From Chromatiales bacterium (GTDB lineage: Bacteria > Pseudomonadota > Gammaproteobacteria > UBA6429 > Thiohalophilaceae), in assembly GCA_026984045.1 (NCBI GenBank), contig JALSSV010000063.1:81427-145426 (forward strand): DNA of 64,000 nucleotides, given 5' to 3'. Made by a program: the position numbers and the translations under genes. Shown piece after piece: positions 30,301-37,679 of the stretch. How positions within the stretch are numbered: the first letter of the stretch is position 1; each line of letters starts with the position of its first letter. Below the pieces are notes generated by a model. It searched no databases and had not been told where the DNA came from. It saw only the letters and a program-made list of their open reading frames with translations.

Positions 30301-30888
30301 GCCAGCGAGGCAATCCGTGCCGACGCCCTGAAGAACGAAGAACGAGTGACCTGGTACCAGCCCCTTACCGGACGCACGAGCCTGCAAATCGCGCTCGGTC
30401 GGCACGACTTCCGCAGCCGCGGCGACCACCCGCTCGCCCGTGGCCGCTTCCTCGATGCGAGCCTCGGCGAACAGTTGGCGATGGGCACCAACGATCTGCA
30501 GATCCGCCTGCAGGGCACCTGGATGGCCAACGATCTGGCCGCCATCCTCCCCGCGGACATGGCCGCCCGCCTGCCCGCCGGCGCCACGGTGGCGGATGTG
30601 ATTCCGGCCGACTATGCGGCCCTGGGCCTGGGAGGGTCACTCGCGCGGGGCGCGCTTGCCGATCGCGCCCCGCGCGTCGGCGGCCTGCGCTACCGGCTCG
30701 ATGGCTGGGTGGGACCGGTGTGGCCGGAAAACCGGCTGGGCTATGCCCTGGAAGCCTCGCTCGGCACCCGCCTGCTGGGCTCCGATGAACTGAGTCTGGG
30801 CGTTGCCTACAGCGACGTGCTCAACGTCGTCGCCGGCCAGGCCAACGCCCGGCTGCAAGTGCAATACCGCTATTTCTTCGGCCGCTGA
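27283..30888 (+). CDS. pelB: PelB: outer-membrane beta-barrel/TPR exporter of Pel
   Basis: 1201-aa protein matching PelB. A short cytoplasmic N-terminus is followed by one membrane helix (about residues 15-35), then a very long superhelix of tetratricopeptide repeats rich in Ala, Leu and Arg (about 50-870), and a C-terminal beta-barrel (about 880-1201) ending in alternating aromatic residues (VQYRYFFGR). In Pseudomonas the barrel exports Pel and the TPRs bind PelA. The start lies inside the end of pelA (23-base overlap). The extreme GC3 and TPR repetition produce many spurious frames here. Confidence 0.95.
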   Translation: MAPSNASDRERLVSPVGLAIMLLVVLTVLWFLLPEQARFQTRQAMEKPDALSLAYLRAVLRGDPERDDLRLNLVRQLLALGQLDEAARLLDRKPPKAPQLASQARLLQAELRLREVMAGTPGHGRDHLRETLLPMLAELPASKAVRTELARLAELALQAGEPGLAAGIARLIARDETATAPRWWRRAGRWALAAGEPLAASADFTRAAETGDDRQAAIAAIDAALAAARPDRALRLARRFLARWPDASDLLARGVDVALQVNRQQDAARWNRRYLRHHPNDLAALRRQRDIELALGQLETAARLARRVAGHPNATREDRLRLARILEWNGDPEGALAAWQRLADGRPAVEGEVRRLARMLLDPDAEIASLRREQRHTGHLSRRKLLRLASLYEQRGEPERSLTVLSRLLERHPDDARAWRARLRLLVQTGREERALALLAERQRREGASDALHRQRMRLFWLLLREKEAWREAQRIRTPLAFRDPADGALHAELAFRHGDLALAERLYARLYTMYANHRLTTAHPDDDIRERIRIIHERLIRLADRRGDVQRATAVGLHGWRQLGDPNLLWLSLQVAARHDDVAALERLLKLAMNLPDTQGQLVTTLLEIADWKQRHGQFRDAEALYRRVLTRNPRRPEARLGLLWLYIDTRQHAPLRRRLLAWQQEALDDSRYWPAFAAGWSALGEPARALPWIERRVRLDPRDPLWLLTWADTLDALGRRDSAFRVRRHALDLGSGGLRRHLLTRRKLDETDRALLQALQREFGLARLEPLITGLAGDRLDAVFLAGWYLSGERDVRARAWLLQRQASRLAQPAWQAISLALLDNDPSRIAALLEGPGLSPLDRVRGLARLGRRNEALALALSQVRDAGGSDARQAATAWSAELYRDLPTSLTAAHLSRRIGALDIFTQALSLRFSRRNLSLHGRLETGRLELDPARYDLTGRNTERILAGGLEWQGRRHRLWFEYGQNRRDDRTTPLRRLGWRLRLAREGELRLEAGRGLRSDASEAIRADALKNEERVTWYQPLTGRTSLQIALGRHDFRSRGDHPLARGRFLDASLGEQLAMGTNDLQIRLQGTWMANDLAAILPADMAARLPAGATVADVIPADYAALGLGGSLARGALADRAPRVGGLRYRLDGWVGPVWPENRLGYALEASLGTRLLGSDELSLGVAYSDVLNVVAGQANARLQVQYRYFFGR

Positions 30889-30968
30889 AAATGCATCTTT
30901 TCAATAACCATCAAGACAGATCGAACCATGATCACGGTAAAATCGCCCGCAAACCGAGGAACATCCCC

Positions 30969-31496
30969 ATGAAACGCTGGCTGCTTCCGTTACTCCTGCT
31001 CCTGAGTGCCTGTTCCAGCCAACAGGTCCAGAACGGCGTCACCCTGCCCCGTGACGCCCGCTGGGCACTGCTGCCCATCGTCAACCTCTCCGAAGCGCCA
31101 CGTGCCGGCGAACGGGCCCGGCGACTGGTGGAAACCGCGCTGCGCGCTCGCGGCGTGTCGCCGTTGCTCGCCCCGACGCCACAGCAAAAGGAAGCGCTGC
31201 CCCTGCTCGATGACCACGTTCGGCTCGACGAGGCACTCGCCTGGGCGCGCCGGGAACGGATCCGCTATGCCGTGACCGGCTCGGTGGAGGAATGGCGCTA
31301 CAAGAGCGGTCTCGACGGCGAGCCGGCCGTGGGCCTGAGCCTGCGCATCATCGAGATCCCGAGCGGACACGTGGTCTGGGCCGCCTCCGGCGCCCGTACC
31401 GGCTGGGGCTATGCCAACCTCGCCGGCACGGCGGCCAAAGTCATCGACGGCCTGCTCGATGCCCTGCGCCTGGATTCCGCTGCGCCTGTGCCCTGA
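30969..31496 (+). CDS. pelC: PelC: outer-membrane lipoprotein of the Pel export complex
   Basis: 175-aa lipoprotein; in Pseudomonas PelC forms a dodecameric ring at the outer membrane that funnels Pel towards PelB. The N-terminus MKRWLLPLLLLLSACSS has a lipobox (LSAC), with Ser after Cys. The mature part shows the family pattern ALLPIVNLSEAP, an ERIRYAVTGSVEEW strand and SGHVVWAASGARTGWG. The ATG is preceded by GAGGAAC. The 80-base gap to pelB is the largest in the operon and may hold a secondary signal. Confidence 0.93.
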   Translation: MKRWLLPLLLLLSACSSQQVQNGVTLPRDARWALLPIVNLSEAPRAGERARRLVETALRARGVSPLLAPTPQQKEALPLLDDHVRLDEALAWARRERIRYAVTGSVEEWRYKSGLDGEPAVGLSLRIIEIPSGHVVWAASGARTGWGYANLAGTAAKVIDGLLDALRLDSAAPVP

Positions 31497-31508
31497 GTCA
31501 ATCCAGGC

Positions 31509-32882
31509 ATGTCAATCCTGTTCCCCGATCCACGGCAAATGACCGCCCGGCGGCGCCGCATAGGCGCTTGGCTGGAGACCCTGCTCATCCTGCTGGTCTT
31601 CCTGCTGGCCGGCTTCTGGATCGATCCCGACGATCCCTTCTTCCTGCGGGCCGGATTTCCCTGGCTGATCCTGGCGCCGCTCCTGCCGGCGCTGCGCTAC
31701 GGCTTCAGCCACGGCTTCCTCTCCGCCCTGCTGCTGGTCGCCCTGCTGGCGCTGGCCTGGCAGGAAGGGGTGTTCACGGGGCCGCGTTTCCCGGCCGAAA
31801 TGGCCGTGGGCATGCTGATCATCGGCATGCTCAGCGGCGAGTTCACCGACAGCTACAACCGGCGTCTCAGCCAGCAACGGGTCATCAACGACTACCAGCG
31901 CCTGCGCCTGGACGAGTTCACTCGCAACTACCACCTGCTCAAGGTGTCCCACGATCGCCTCGAACACCGGCTGGCCGCGTCCGGCCATTCCCTGCGGGGC
32001 GCGCTTCTGGAGTTGCGCAAGCATCTCTCCCTGGGCAGGGGTGACGATCTGGCTTCACAGGCGCAACGCATCATGGCCATCTTTACCGCCTTCGGCTGGG
32101 TGCAGGTGGCCGGCCTGTATGCCGTGCGCAACCGGCGCATGGTGATCCGGCCGCTGGCCATGATCGGCCGGATCGGCGCCGTGGATCCCTTCGATCCCAT
32201 GGTGCGTCGTGCGCTGGTGGAAGGCCGCATGGCCACCCTGGCCCAGGAACGGCTGAACGACGAAGAGGCCGCCGAACGGGAGCTTCTGGCCGTCGTGCCG
32301 CTGGTCGATGTCAGCGGCGAAATCTGGGGCATCGTCTGCATCCGCGAAATGCCCTTCATCGCCCTGCAGGAGGAAAACCTGCGGCTGTTCGCCGTGCTCG
32401 GCGGGCACATCGGCGACATCCTGGCTGCCGCGCAACGCCAGCTCGGTACGGAAGCGGACCCGGAATCCTCGGCCTTCATGACCGAGCTGCGCCGGGCCCT
32501 GGCCGATCATCGCCAGTACGGCCTGCCAGCCCTGGTGGTGGCCATCGCCTTTCCCCCGGCCCATCCCGACGCGGCGCAGATGCAGCAGCTGTTCATCGCT
32601 CAAACCCGCGGCCTCGACCGGATCTGGCAACCGGAAGAGGCACCTCATCTGCTCTTCCTGCTGATGCCGCTGACTCACCCGGAAGAACTCACCCCCTACC
32701 GCCAGCGCATGGAACGGGCCCTGGCGGAACGCTTCGGACAGGGCATGGCGGAACTGGGCATCCGCCTCGTCAGCCATGTTCTGCAACGACGCGACGAACC
32801 GGAAACCCTACTGGAGAACCTGCGTGAAACCGTGGCCATCGCTGGGCGCACCGACGCTGATCTTCGCCGCCCTGACGCTTGA
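31509..32882 (+). CDS. pelD: PelD: inner-membrane c-di-GMP receptor
   Basis: 457-aa protein with four N-terminal membrane helices (about residues 20-115), a coiled-coil, a GAF domain (about 180-315) and a degenerate GGDEF domain (about 325-455) without the GGDEF motif. The c-di-GMP inhibitory-site motif RxxD is present as RGLD at Arg367-Asp370, with further arginines at 398, 400 and 403. This corresponds to the receptor site described for Pseudomonas PelD. Binding of c-di-GMP would switch on Pel synthesis post-translationally. pelE begins inside its 3' end. Confidence 0.95.
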   Translation: MSILFPDPRQMTARRRRIGAWLETLLILLVFLLAGFWIDPDDPFFLRAGFPWLILAPLLPALRYGFSHGFLSALLLVALLALAWQEGVFTGPRFPAEMAVGMLIIGMLSGEFTDSYNRRLSQQRVINDYQRLRLDEFTRNYHLLKVSHDRLEHRLAASGHSLRGALLELRKHLSLGRGDDLASQAQRIMAIFTAFGWVQVAGLYAVRNRRMVIRPLAMIGRIGAVDPFDPMVRRALVEGRMATLAQERLNDEEAAERELLAVVPLVDVSGEIWGIVCIREMPFIALQEENLRLFAVLGGHIGDILAAAQRQLGTEADPESSAFMTELRRALADHRQYGLPALVVAIAFPPAHPDAAQMQQLFIAQTRGLDRIWQPEEAPHLLFLLMPLTHPEELTPYRQRMERALAERFGQGMAELGIRLVSHVLQRRDEPETLLENLRETVAIAGRTDADLRRPDA

Positions 32883-33846
32883 CCTGGCCGGGACGCTGAG
32901 CCTGCTTCCCGGGGTGCCGCTCGCCTCCGGCGGCTGGCCCGTGTTTCTCGTGCTGCACCTGGCGGCCGCCATGAGCACGGCCCTGGTGCTGTTCCGGCTG
33001 TTTCCCCGGCCCTATCGCCGACCGCGCCGGCGCAGCGCCGTGACCCTGTTCGTGCTGTGTGCCAGCATTCCCGTGTTTGGTATTCCCGGCCTGCTGTTCG
33101 GCATTCTCGCGGCCCTCTACCTGCCCCGCCGTGAATCCCCCTCGCCCTTCGTGACGGTGGAGATTCCCGAACTGCCCTTCCGGCCGCTGGCCGTGAGCGA
33201 ACAGCCGCTGTACGGCAGCGGCGGCCTGATCGGCATCCTGCGCAACGCCCCGGATCCGGAAAAACGCATTCAGGCCGTGATGGCTACCCGCCAGCTCCGG
33301 GATCAGGATGCGGTGCCGATCCTGCGCGTGGCCCTTCGGGACCCGGAAGACGATGTGCGGCTGCTGGCCTATTCCCTGCTCGATGGCAAGGAGCAACGCA
33401 TCAACGAGCAGATCCGCCGCCTCCTGGACGAACTGGCCACCGCCAGCGGTCAGCGGGCCGGACTGCTCCATCGCCAGGTGGCCAACCAGTATTGGGAACT
33501 GGCCTATCTGGGCCTGGCCTCCGGCGACGTGTACGAACACGTTCTCCAGCAGGTACTCGAACACGGCGATGCGGCCATCGCCCAGCTCGGCCGGGAACAG
33601 GGACTGCTCTACCAGCGCGGGCGAGTGCTGCTGAAGCTGGGCCGGGGAGACGAGGCCGAGGCCGCCTTCCGCGAGGCGCTGGAGCGCGGCATGGGCGAGG
33701 CCGACGTGCTGCCCTATCTGGCCGAAACGGCTTACCTGCGCCGGGACTGGGCGGCCGTGCAGGCCTGTCTGCAACGCCTCGAGCCGCAGGTGCTGGCCGA
33801 ACCGCCGCTGTCACTGGTGGCCCGCTTCTGGGGTGTGTCCGCATGA
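32824..33846 (+). CDS. pelE: PelE: inner-membrane TPR component of the Pel synthase
   Basis: 340-aa protein with two membrane segments near the N-terminus (about residues 8-30 and 75-100 with a basic loop PRPYRRPRRR between further hydrophobic stretches), then a cytoplasmic helical/TPR region (AYLGLASGDVYEHVLQQ, VLLKLGRGDEAEAAFREAL). PelE links PelD and PelG with PelF in the synthase complex. I chose the GTG start because GGAGAAC lies just upstream and the membrane segment follows. It overlaps pelD by 59 bases. The stop overlaps the pelF ATG. Confidence 0.9.
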   Translation: MKPWPSLGAPTLIFAALTLDLAGTLSLLPGVPLASGGWPVFLVLHLAAAMSTALVLFRLFPRPYRRPRRRSAVTLFVLCASIPVFGIPGLLFGILAALYLPRRESPSPFVTVEIPELPFRPLAVSEQPLYGSGGLIGILRNAPDPEKRIQAVMATRQLRDQDAVPILRVALRDPEDDVRLLAYSLLDGKEQRINEQIRRLLDELATASGQRAGLLHRQVANQYWELAYLGLASGDVYEHVLQQVLEHGDAAIAQLGREQGLLYQRGRVLLKLGRGDEAEAAFREALERGMGEADVLPYLAETAYLRRDWAAVQACLQRLEPQVLAEPPLSLVARFWGVSA

Positions 33847-35393
33847 GAAACTGGCAGGAGGTGATCGACCGCCGCGAGCCGGCCGACGTGGTCTTCCTGC
33901 TCGAAGGGACCTACCCCTACGTCAGCGGTGGCGTGTCGAGCTGGGTTCACCAGATCATCCGGGGCTTCCCGGAATTGCGCTTTTCGCTGATCTTCCTGGG
34001 CGGCAGCCGTGAAAACTACGGCGCAATCAAGTACCCCCTCCCCGACAACGTCTGCCACCTGGAGTGCCACTATCTCACCGATTCCTGGCGCAAGATCGTG
34101 GCCCGCCCCCGGATCGGCAACCGGCAGGCCTTCGCCGTCACGATGGAAATGCACGCCGCGCTGCGCCGCCGCGGCCAGCCTCTGCCCGAGGCGGTGCTCG
34201 ATCCGGCCCTTCGCGGCCTTGGGCAGCCCGATGCGCTCACCCGGGAGGACTTCCTGTTCAGCGAAGCCGCCTGGGAGCAGATCACCGAACACTACGAACG
34301 GTTCTGCACCGATCCCTCCTTCGTGGACTATTTCTGGACCGTGCGCACCATGCACGGCCCCCTGTTCCTGCTGGCGGAAATCGCCGATCGCCTGCCGCCG
34401 GCGCGCATGCTGCACGCGGTGTCCACCGGCTATGCCGGCATGCTCGGGGTGCTGGCCCGGCGCCGCAAGGGCCTGCCGCTGCTGCTCTCCGAACACGGCA
34501 TCTACACCAAGGAGCGCAAGATCGATCTGGCCCAGGCCGACTGGATCAGCGACGCCCGGGAAACCTTCGGCGGCACCCTGGACGACGACGTGAGCTACAT
34601 CCGGCGCCTGTGGATCCGCTTCTTCGAAGGCCTGGGACGCATGGCCTACGACTCGGCCGAAACCATCGTCGCCCTCTACGAGGGCAACCGCCAGCGCCAG
34701 ATCGCCGACGGGGCCGATCCCGCCCGCTGCCGGATCATTCCCAACGGCATCGACGTGCAGCGTTTCCTGCCGGTACGCGAGACCCGGCCCGCCACCCCGC
34801 CGCCGATCCTGGGGCTGATCGGACGGGTGGTGCCCATCAAGGACATCAAGACCTTCATCCGCGCCATGCGCGGCGTGTGCAATGCCATTCCGAGCGCCGA
34901 GGGCTGGATCATCGGACCCGAGGACGAGGATCCGGAATACGCCCGCGAATGCCGCAACCTGGTGACCAGCCTCGGCCTGGAAGGCAAGGTGAAATTCCTG
35001 GGCTTTCGCAAGGTGGAGGAAATCCTGGCGCAAATCGGGCTGCTGGTACTGACCTCCATCTCCGAGGCCCTGCCCCTGGTGATCCTGGAAGGCTTCGCCG
35101 CCGGCGTGCCGGCCCTGGCCACCGAGGTCGGCGCCTGCGCCGAACTCATCGAGGGCAATGGCGATGAGGATCGGGCCATCGGCACGGCCGGGGCGGTGGT
35201 GCCCATCGCCAACCCGGACGAGACCGCCGCGGCCGCCATCGCCCTGCTCGACGATCCCCAACGCTGGCAGGCCGCCAGCCGGGCCGCGATCACGCGGGTG
35301 GAACGGTACTACGACCAGCGCCGCATGTTCGACGAATACCGTCAACTCTACCGCCAGTGCCTCGGCCAGCCCGCCACGGAAGGGACAGACTGA
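33843..35393 (+). CDS. pelF: PelF: cytoplasmic GT4 glycosyltransferase of Pel synthesis
   Basis: 516-aa GT-B glycosyltransferase of family GT4, the Pel polymerase that uses UDP-sugars. The N-terminal PelF-type domain starts with VVFLLEGTYPYVSGGVSSW (about residues 16-34). The C-terminal nucleotide-sugar domain has GLIGRVVPIKDIKTF and the E-x7-E motif SEALPLVILEGFAAG. It has no membrane helix. The start is coupled to pelE by ATGA and the stop to pelG by TGATG. Confidence 0.97.
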   Translation: MRNWQEVIDRREPADVVFLLEGTYPYVSGGVSSWVHQIIRGFPELRFSLIFLGGSRENYGAIKYPLPDNVCHLECHYLTDSWRKIVARPRIGNRQAFAVTMEMHAALRRRGQPLPEAVLDPALRGLGQPDALTREDFLFSEAAWEQITEHYERFCTDPSFVDYFWTVRTMHGPLFLLAEIADRLPPARMLHAVSTGYAGMLGVLARRRKGLPLLLSEHGIYTKERKIDLAQADWISDARETFGGTLDDDVSYIRRLWIRFFEGLGRMAYDSAETIVALYEGNRQRQIADGADPARCRIIPNGIDVQRFLPVRETRPATPPPILGLIGRVVPIKDIKTFIRAMRGVCNAIPSAEGWIIGPEDEDPEYARECRNLVTSLGLEGKVKFLGFRKVEEILAQIGLLVLTSISEALPLVILEGFAAGVPALATEVGACAELIEGNGDEDRAIGTAGAVVPIANPDETAAAAIALLDDPQRWQAASRAAITRVERYYDQRRMFDEYRQLYRQCLGQPATEGTD

Positions 35394-36769
35394 TGGCGGG
35401 GATCGGTTTCGAGCTGCGCCGCCTCCTGCGCAAGGAATCCTACCTCGGCCTGCTTGAGGCCTACGGCTATGCCGGCCTGATCAGCTCCGGGCCGTGGGTA
35501 CTGTCCATCGTGGGCGTGTTGCTCATCGGCCTGTTGAGCCTTGGCACCAGCAGCGATCGGGGCGAGGTGGTTCAGTTCCTGGTCTCGGTCACCTGGCTGA
35601 TGGCCGGATCCCTGATCCTCACTGGCATCCTGCAACTGCTGTTTACGCGGTTTCTCGCCGATCGCCTGTTCGAAGAACGATCCGAGGTGGTCGTGCCCAA
35701 CCTGATGGGCGCCCTCACGCTCACCAGCCTGGCGGCCGTGGCCATCGGCATCCCGGTGCTGCTGTCGGGCTTCCAGGCCCCGCCTCTCTACGAACTGAGT
35801 CTGCTCGCCACTTTCGTGGTGCTCAGCGACATCTGGATCGTGGTGGTGTTTCTGGCCGGCATGAAGTCCTACCGGATCATCCTGCTGGTGTTCCTCGCCG
35901 GTTATGCCACCTCGGTGGTGGCCGCCCTGTTCCTGGCCGAACAGGGCACCGGCCTGGCCGGACTGATGTTCGGCTTTCTCAGCGGTCAGGCCCTGCTGCT
36001 GTTCCTGCTGCTGTGGCTGGTGATCCGCCAGTATCCCGGAGAACGGTTCGTGGAATACCGCTTTCTCGACCGGCGGCAGGTGTACTGGAGCCTGGCCGGC
36101 ACGGGGCTGTTCTACAATCTCGCCATCTGGGCCGACAAGTTCATGTTCTGGTTCAATCCGGCCACTTCCGAAGCGGTGATCGGCCCCTTCCGTGCCTCCG
36201 TGATCTATGACATTCCCATCTTCCTTGCCTACCTCTCCATCATCCCGGGCATGGCCGTGTTCCTGGTGCGCATCGAGACCGACTTCGCCGAGATCTACGA
36301 TCGCTTCTACGATTCGGTACGCGAAGGCGACACGCTGGAACACATCCGCCAGTACAAGCAACGCATGGTGCAGATCGTGCGCCAGGGAATCTACGAGATT
36401 TTCAAGATCCAGGGCCTGACCGTGGTCATCCTGTTCCTGCTCGCCCCCCACATTCTCGACGCCCTGGGCATCTCCCGGCTGTATCTGACCCTGTTCAACA
36501 TCGATCTGGTGGGGGTTGGCGTTCAGGTCCTGCTGCTGGCGATCCTGAACGTCCTGTTCTATCTCGACCTGCTCTGGATCGCCTTTTCCGTGTGCCTGCT
36601 GTTTCTGGCCAGCAACGTCCTGTTCACCTGGCTGACGCTGCTGGCCGGCCCCGAATTCTACGGGCTGGGCTTTGCCGCGGCGGTGATTCTCGCCAGCCTG
36701 GTGGGCTTGGCTCTGCTCTCGCGGCAACTGGCGCGGCTGGAATACGAAACCTTCATGTTGCAGGGATAA
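35393..36769 (+). CDS. pelG: PelG: inner-membrane Pel transporter
   Basis: 458-aa polytopic membrane protein with about twelve helices, of the PST/MATE-like flippase type. The N-terminus MAGIGFELRRLLRKESYLGL is highly characteristic of PelG, followed by YGYAGLISSGPW. It forms the membrane channel of the synthase with PelD, PelE and PelF. It is the last pel gene; a lipoprotein gene follows after 45 bases and may be read through. Confidence 0.96.
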   Translation: MAGIGFELRRLLRKESYLGLLEAYGYAGLISSGPWVLSIVGVLLIGLLSLGTSSDRGEVVQFLVSVTWLMAGSLILTGILQLLFTRFLADRLFEERSEVVVPNLMGALTLTSLAAVAIGIPVLLSGFQAPPLYELSLLATFVVLSDIWIVVVFLAGMKSYRIILLVFLAGYATSVVAALFLAEQGTGLAGLMFGFLSGQALLLFLLLWLVIRQYPGERFVEYRFLDRRQVYWSLAGTGLFYNLAIWADKFMFWFNPATSEAVIGPFRASVIYDIPIFLAYLSIIPGMAVFLVRIETDFAEIYDRFYDSVREGDTLEHIRQYKQRMVQIVRQGIYEIFKIQGLTVVILFLLAPHILDALGISRLYLTLFNIDLVGVGVQVLLLAILNVLFYLDLLWIAFSVCLLFLASNVLFTWLTLLAGPEFYGLGFAAAVILASLVGLALLSRQLARLEYETFMLQG

Positions 36770-36814
36770 CCTCCCGGTTTGCATTGCCGGCCCACCTGGG
36801 CTAAACAGAAACCC

Positions 36815-37291
36815 ATGACCGCAACGCGCTTTGCCCTCGCCCTCCTCCTGTTCGGCCTCGTCCTGCTCGGCGGCTGCAGCAGCGCGCCCGTGCGCGACGC
36901 TGCCGGCGGCAAGGCGGAACGGGAACGCCTGCTGGCCACGGCAATGGATCTGCTGGGCACGCCCTACCGCTATGGTGGCCGCTCGCCCCGGGAAGGCTTC
37001 GACTGCAGCGGCTTCGTCCAGTACACCTTTCACCGCGTCGGCATTACGGTGCCGCGCACCACCCGCGCCCAGTACAACGCCTCACGGCCCGTCTCCCGCC
37101 GCCAGTTACGCCCCGGCGATCTGGTGTTCTTCCGCACCGGTGGGCGGCGCATCGCCCACGTGGGGATCTACCTGGGCGAGGGCCGCTTCATCCATGCCCC
37201 CGCCAGCGGCAAGCGCGTCTCCACCGCCCGGCTGGACGATCCGTGGTGGCGGCGGCATTATTCGGGGGCCGGGCGCTTCGTGGGACCATAG
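36815..37291 (+). CDS. NlpC/P60-family lipoprotein (peptidoglycan endopeptidase)
   Basis: 158-aa lipoprotein with lipobox LGGC at the end of a signal peptide (MTATRFALALLLFGLVLLGG). The catalytic domain has FDCSGFVQY (Cys64), AHVGIYLG (His115) and a polar third residue in FIHAPASG, the Cys-His-His arrangement of NlpC/P60 enzymes that cut D-Glu-mDAP bonds. It resembles Spr/NlpC housekeeping hydrolases. The start was chosen because the signal peptide begins there. It lies 45 bases after pelG on the same strand, so co-transcription is possible, but it is not a standard pel gene. Confidence 0.9.
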   Translation: MTATRFALALLLFGLVLLGGCSSAPVRDAAGGKAERERLLATAMDLLGTPYRYGGRSPREGFDCSGFVQYTFHRVGITVPRTTRAQYNASRPVSRRQLRPGDLVFFRTGGRRIAHVGIYLGEGRFIHAPASGKRVSTARLDDPWWRRHYSGAGRFVGP

Positions 37292-37313
37292 ACACGCCAC
37301 GGCATTCCGGCCT

Positions 37314-37341
37314 CCCGGATTGCGCTTGCGCTGCATCCGGG
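37314..37341. repeat. Hairpin repeat, CCCGGAT...ATCCGGG
   Basis: CCCGGAT (37314-37320) pairs with ATCCGGG (37335-37341) around a GC-rich loop that contains GCGCTTGCGC. The reverse complement reads GCCCGGATGCAGCGCAAGC, the same family as the larger element at 45992-46070 (GGTAGCGCGGATGAAGCGC). It lies in the gap after the NlpC/P60 gene and may act as a transcription stop. Confidence 0.55.
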
Positions 37342-37401
37342 CCAAGGTATCCCTTCATCCGTCCCGTGCCGACATTGCAAAGCCACAACAAGGAGAACGT
37401 C

Positions 37402-37638
37402 ATGAGTGAACCCGTCATTGCTGCAAAGGAACCGAAAGTCATGGAGCTGGAGCCGGGCACCTATTACTGGTGCGCCTGCGGCCGTTCGAAGAACCAGCCC
37501 TTCTGCGACGGCGCCCACGAGGGCACCGGCATCGAGCCGGTGGCCTTCGAGATCAAGGAAAAACAGCAGGTGGCCCTGTGTCTGTGCAAGCATACCGCCA
37601 CCCCACCCTTCTGCGACGGCAGCCACAAGTCGCTTTGA
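37402..37638 (+). CDS. Double CDGSH iron-sulfur domain protein
   Basis: 78-aa protein with two CDGSH-type 2Fe-2S sites. The first uses Cys24, Cys26, Cys35 and His39 (WCACGRSKNQPFCDGAH), the second Cys60, Cys62, Cys71 and His75 (LCLCKHTATPPFCDGSH). This three-Cys/one-His ligation is typical of mitoNEET-like electron- or cluster-transfer proteins. An AAGGAG ribosome-binding site precedes the ATG. Its partner is unknown; it is convergent with the HD-GYP gene 41 bases away. Confidence 0.93.
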   Translation: MSEPVIAAKEPKVMELEPGTYYWCACGRSKNQPFCDGAHEGTGIEPVAFEIKEKQQVALCLCKHTATPPFCDGSHKSL

Positions 37639-37679
37639 CAGTCTGACAACAGCGCGGGAAGGCGGGCAAAACGGCGAAT

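Noticed and set aside
32500..32882. Active diguanylate cyclase in PelD
   Set aside because: The GGDEF signature is absent; only the I-site RxxD remains, as in known PelD receptors.
36815..37638. NlpC/P60 and CDGSH genes as extra pel genes
   Set aside because: They follow pelG on the same strand, but neither belongs to known pel operons and a hairpin repeat separates them; proximity alone is not enough.
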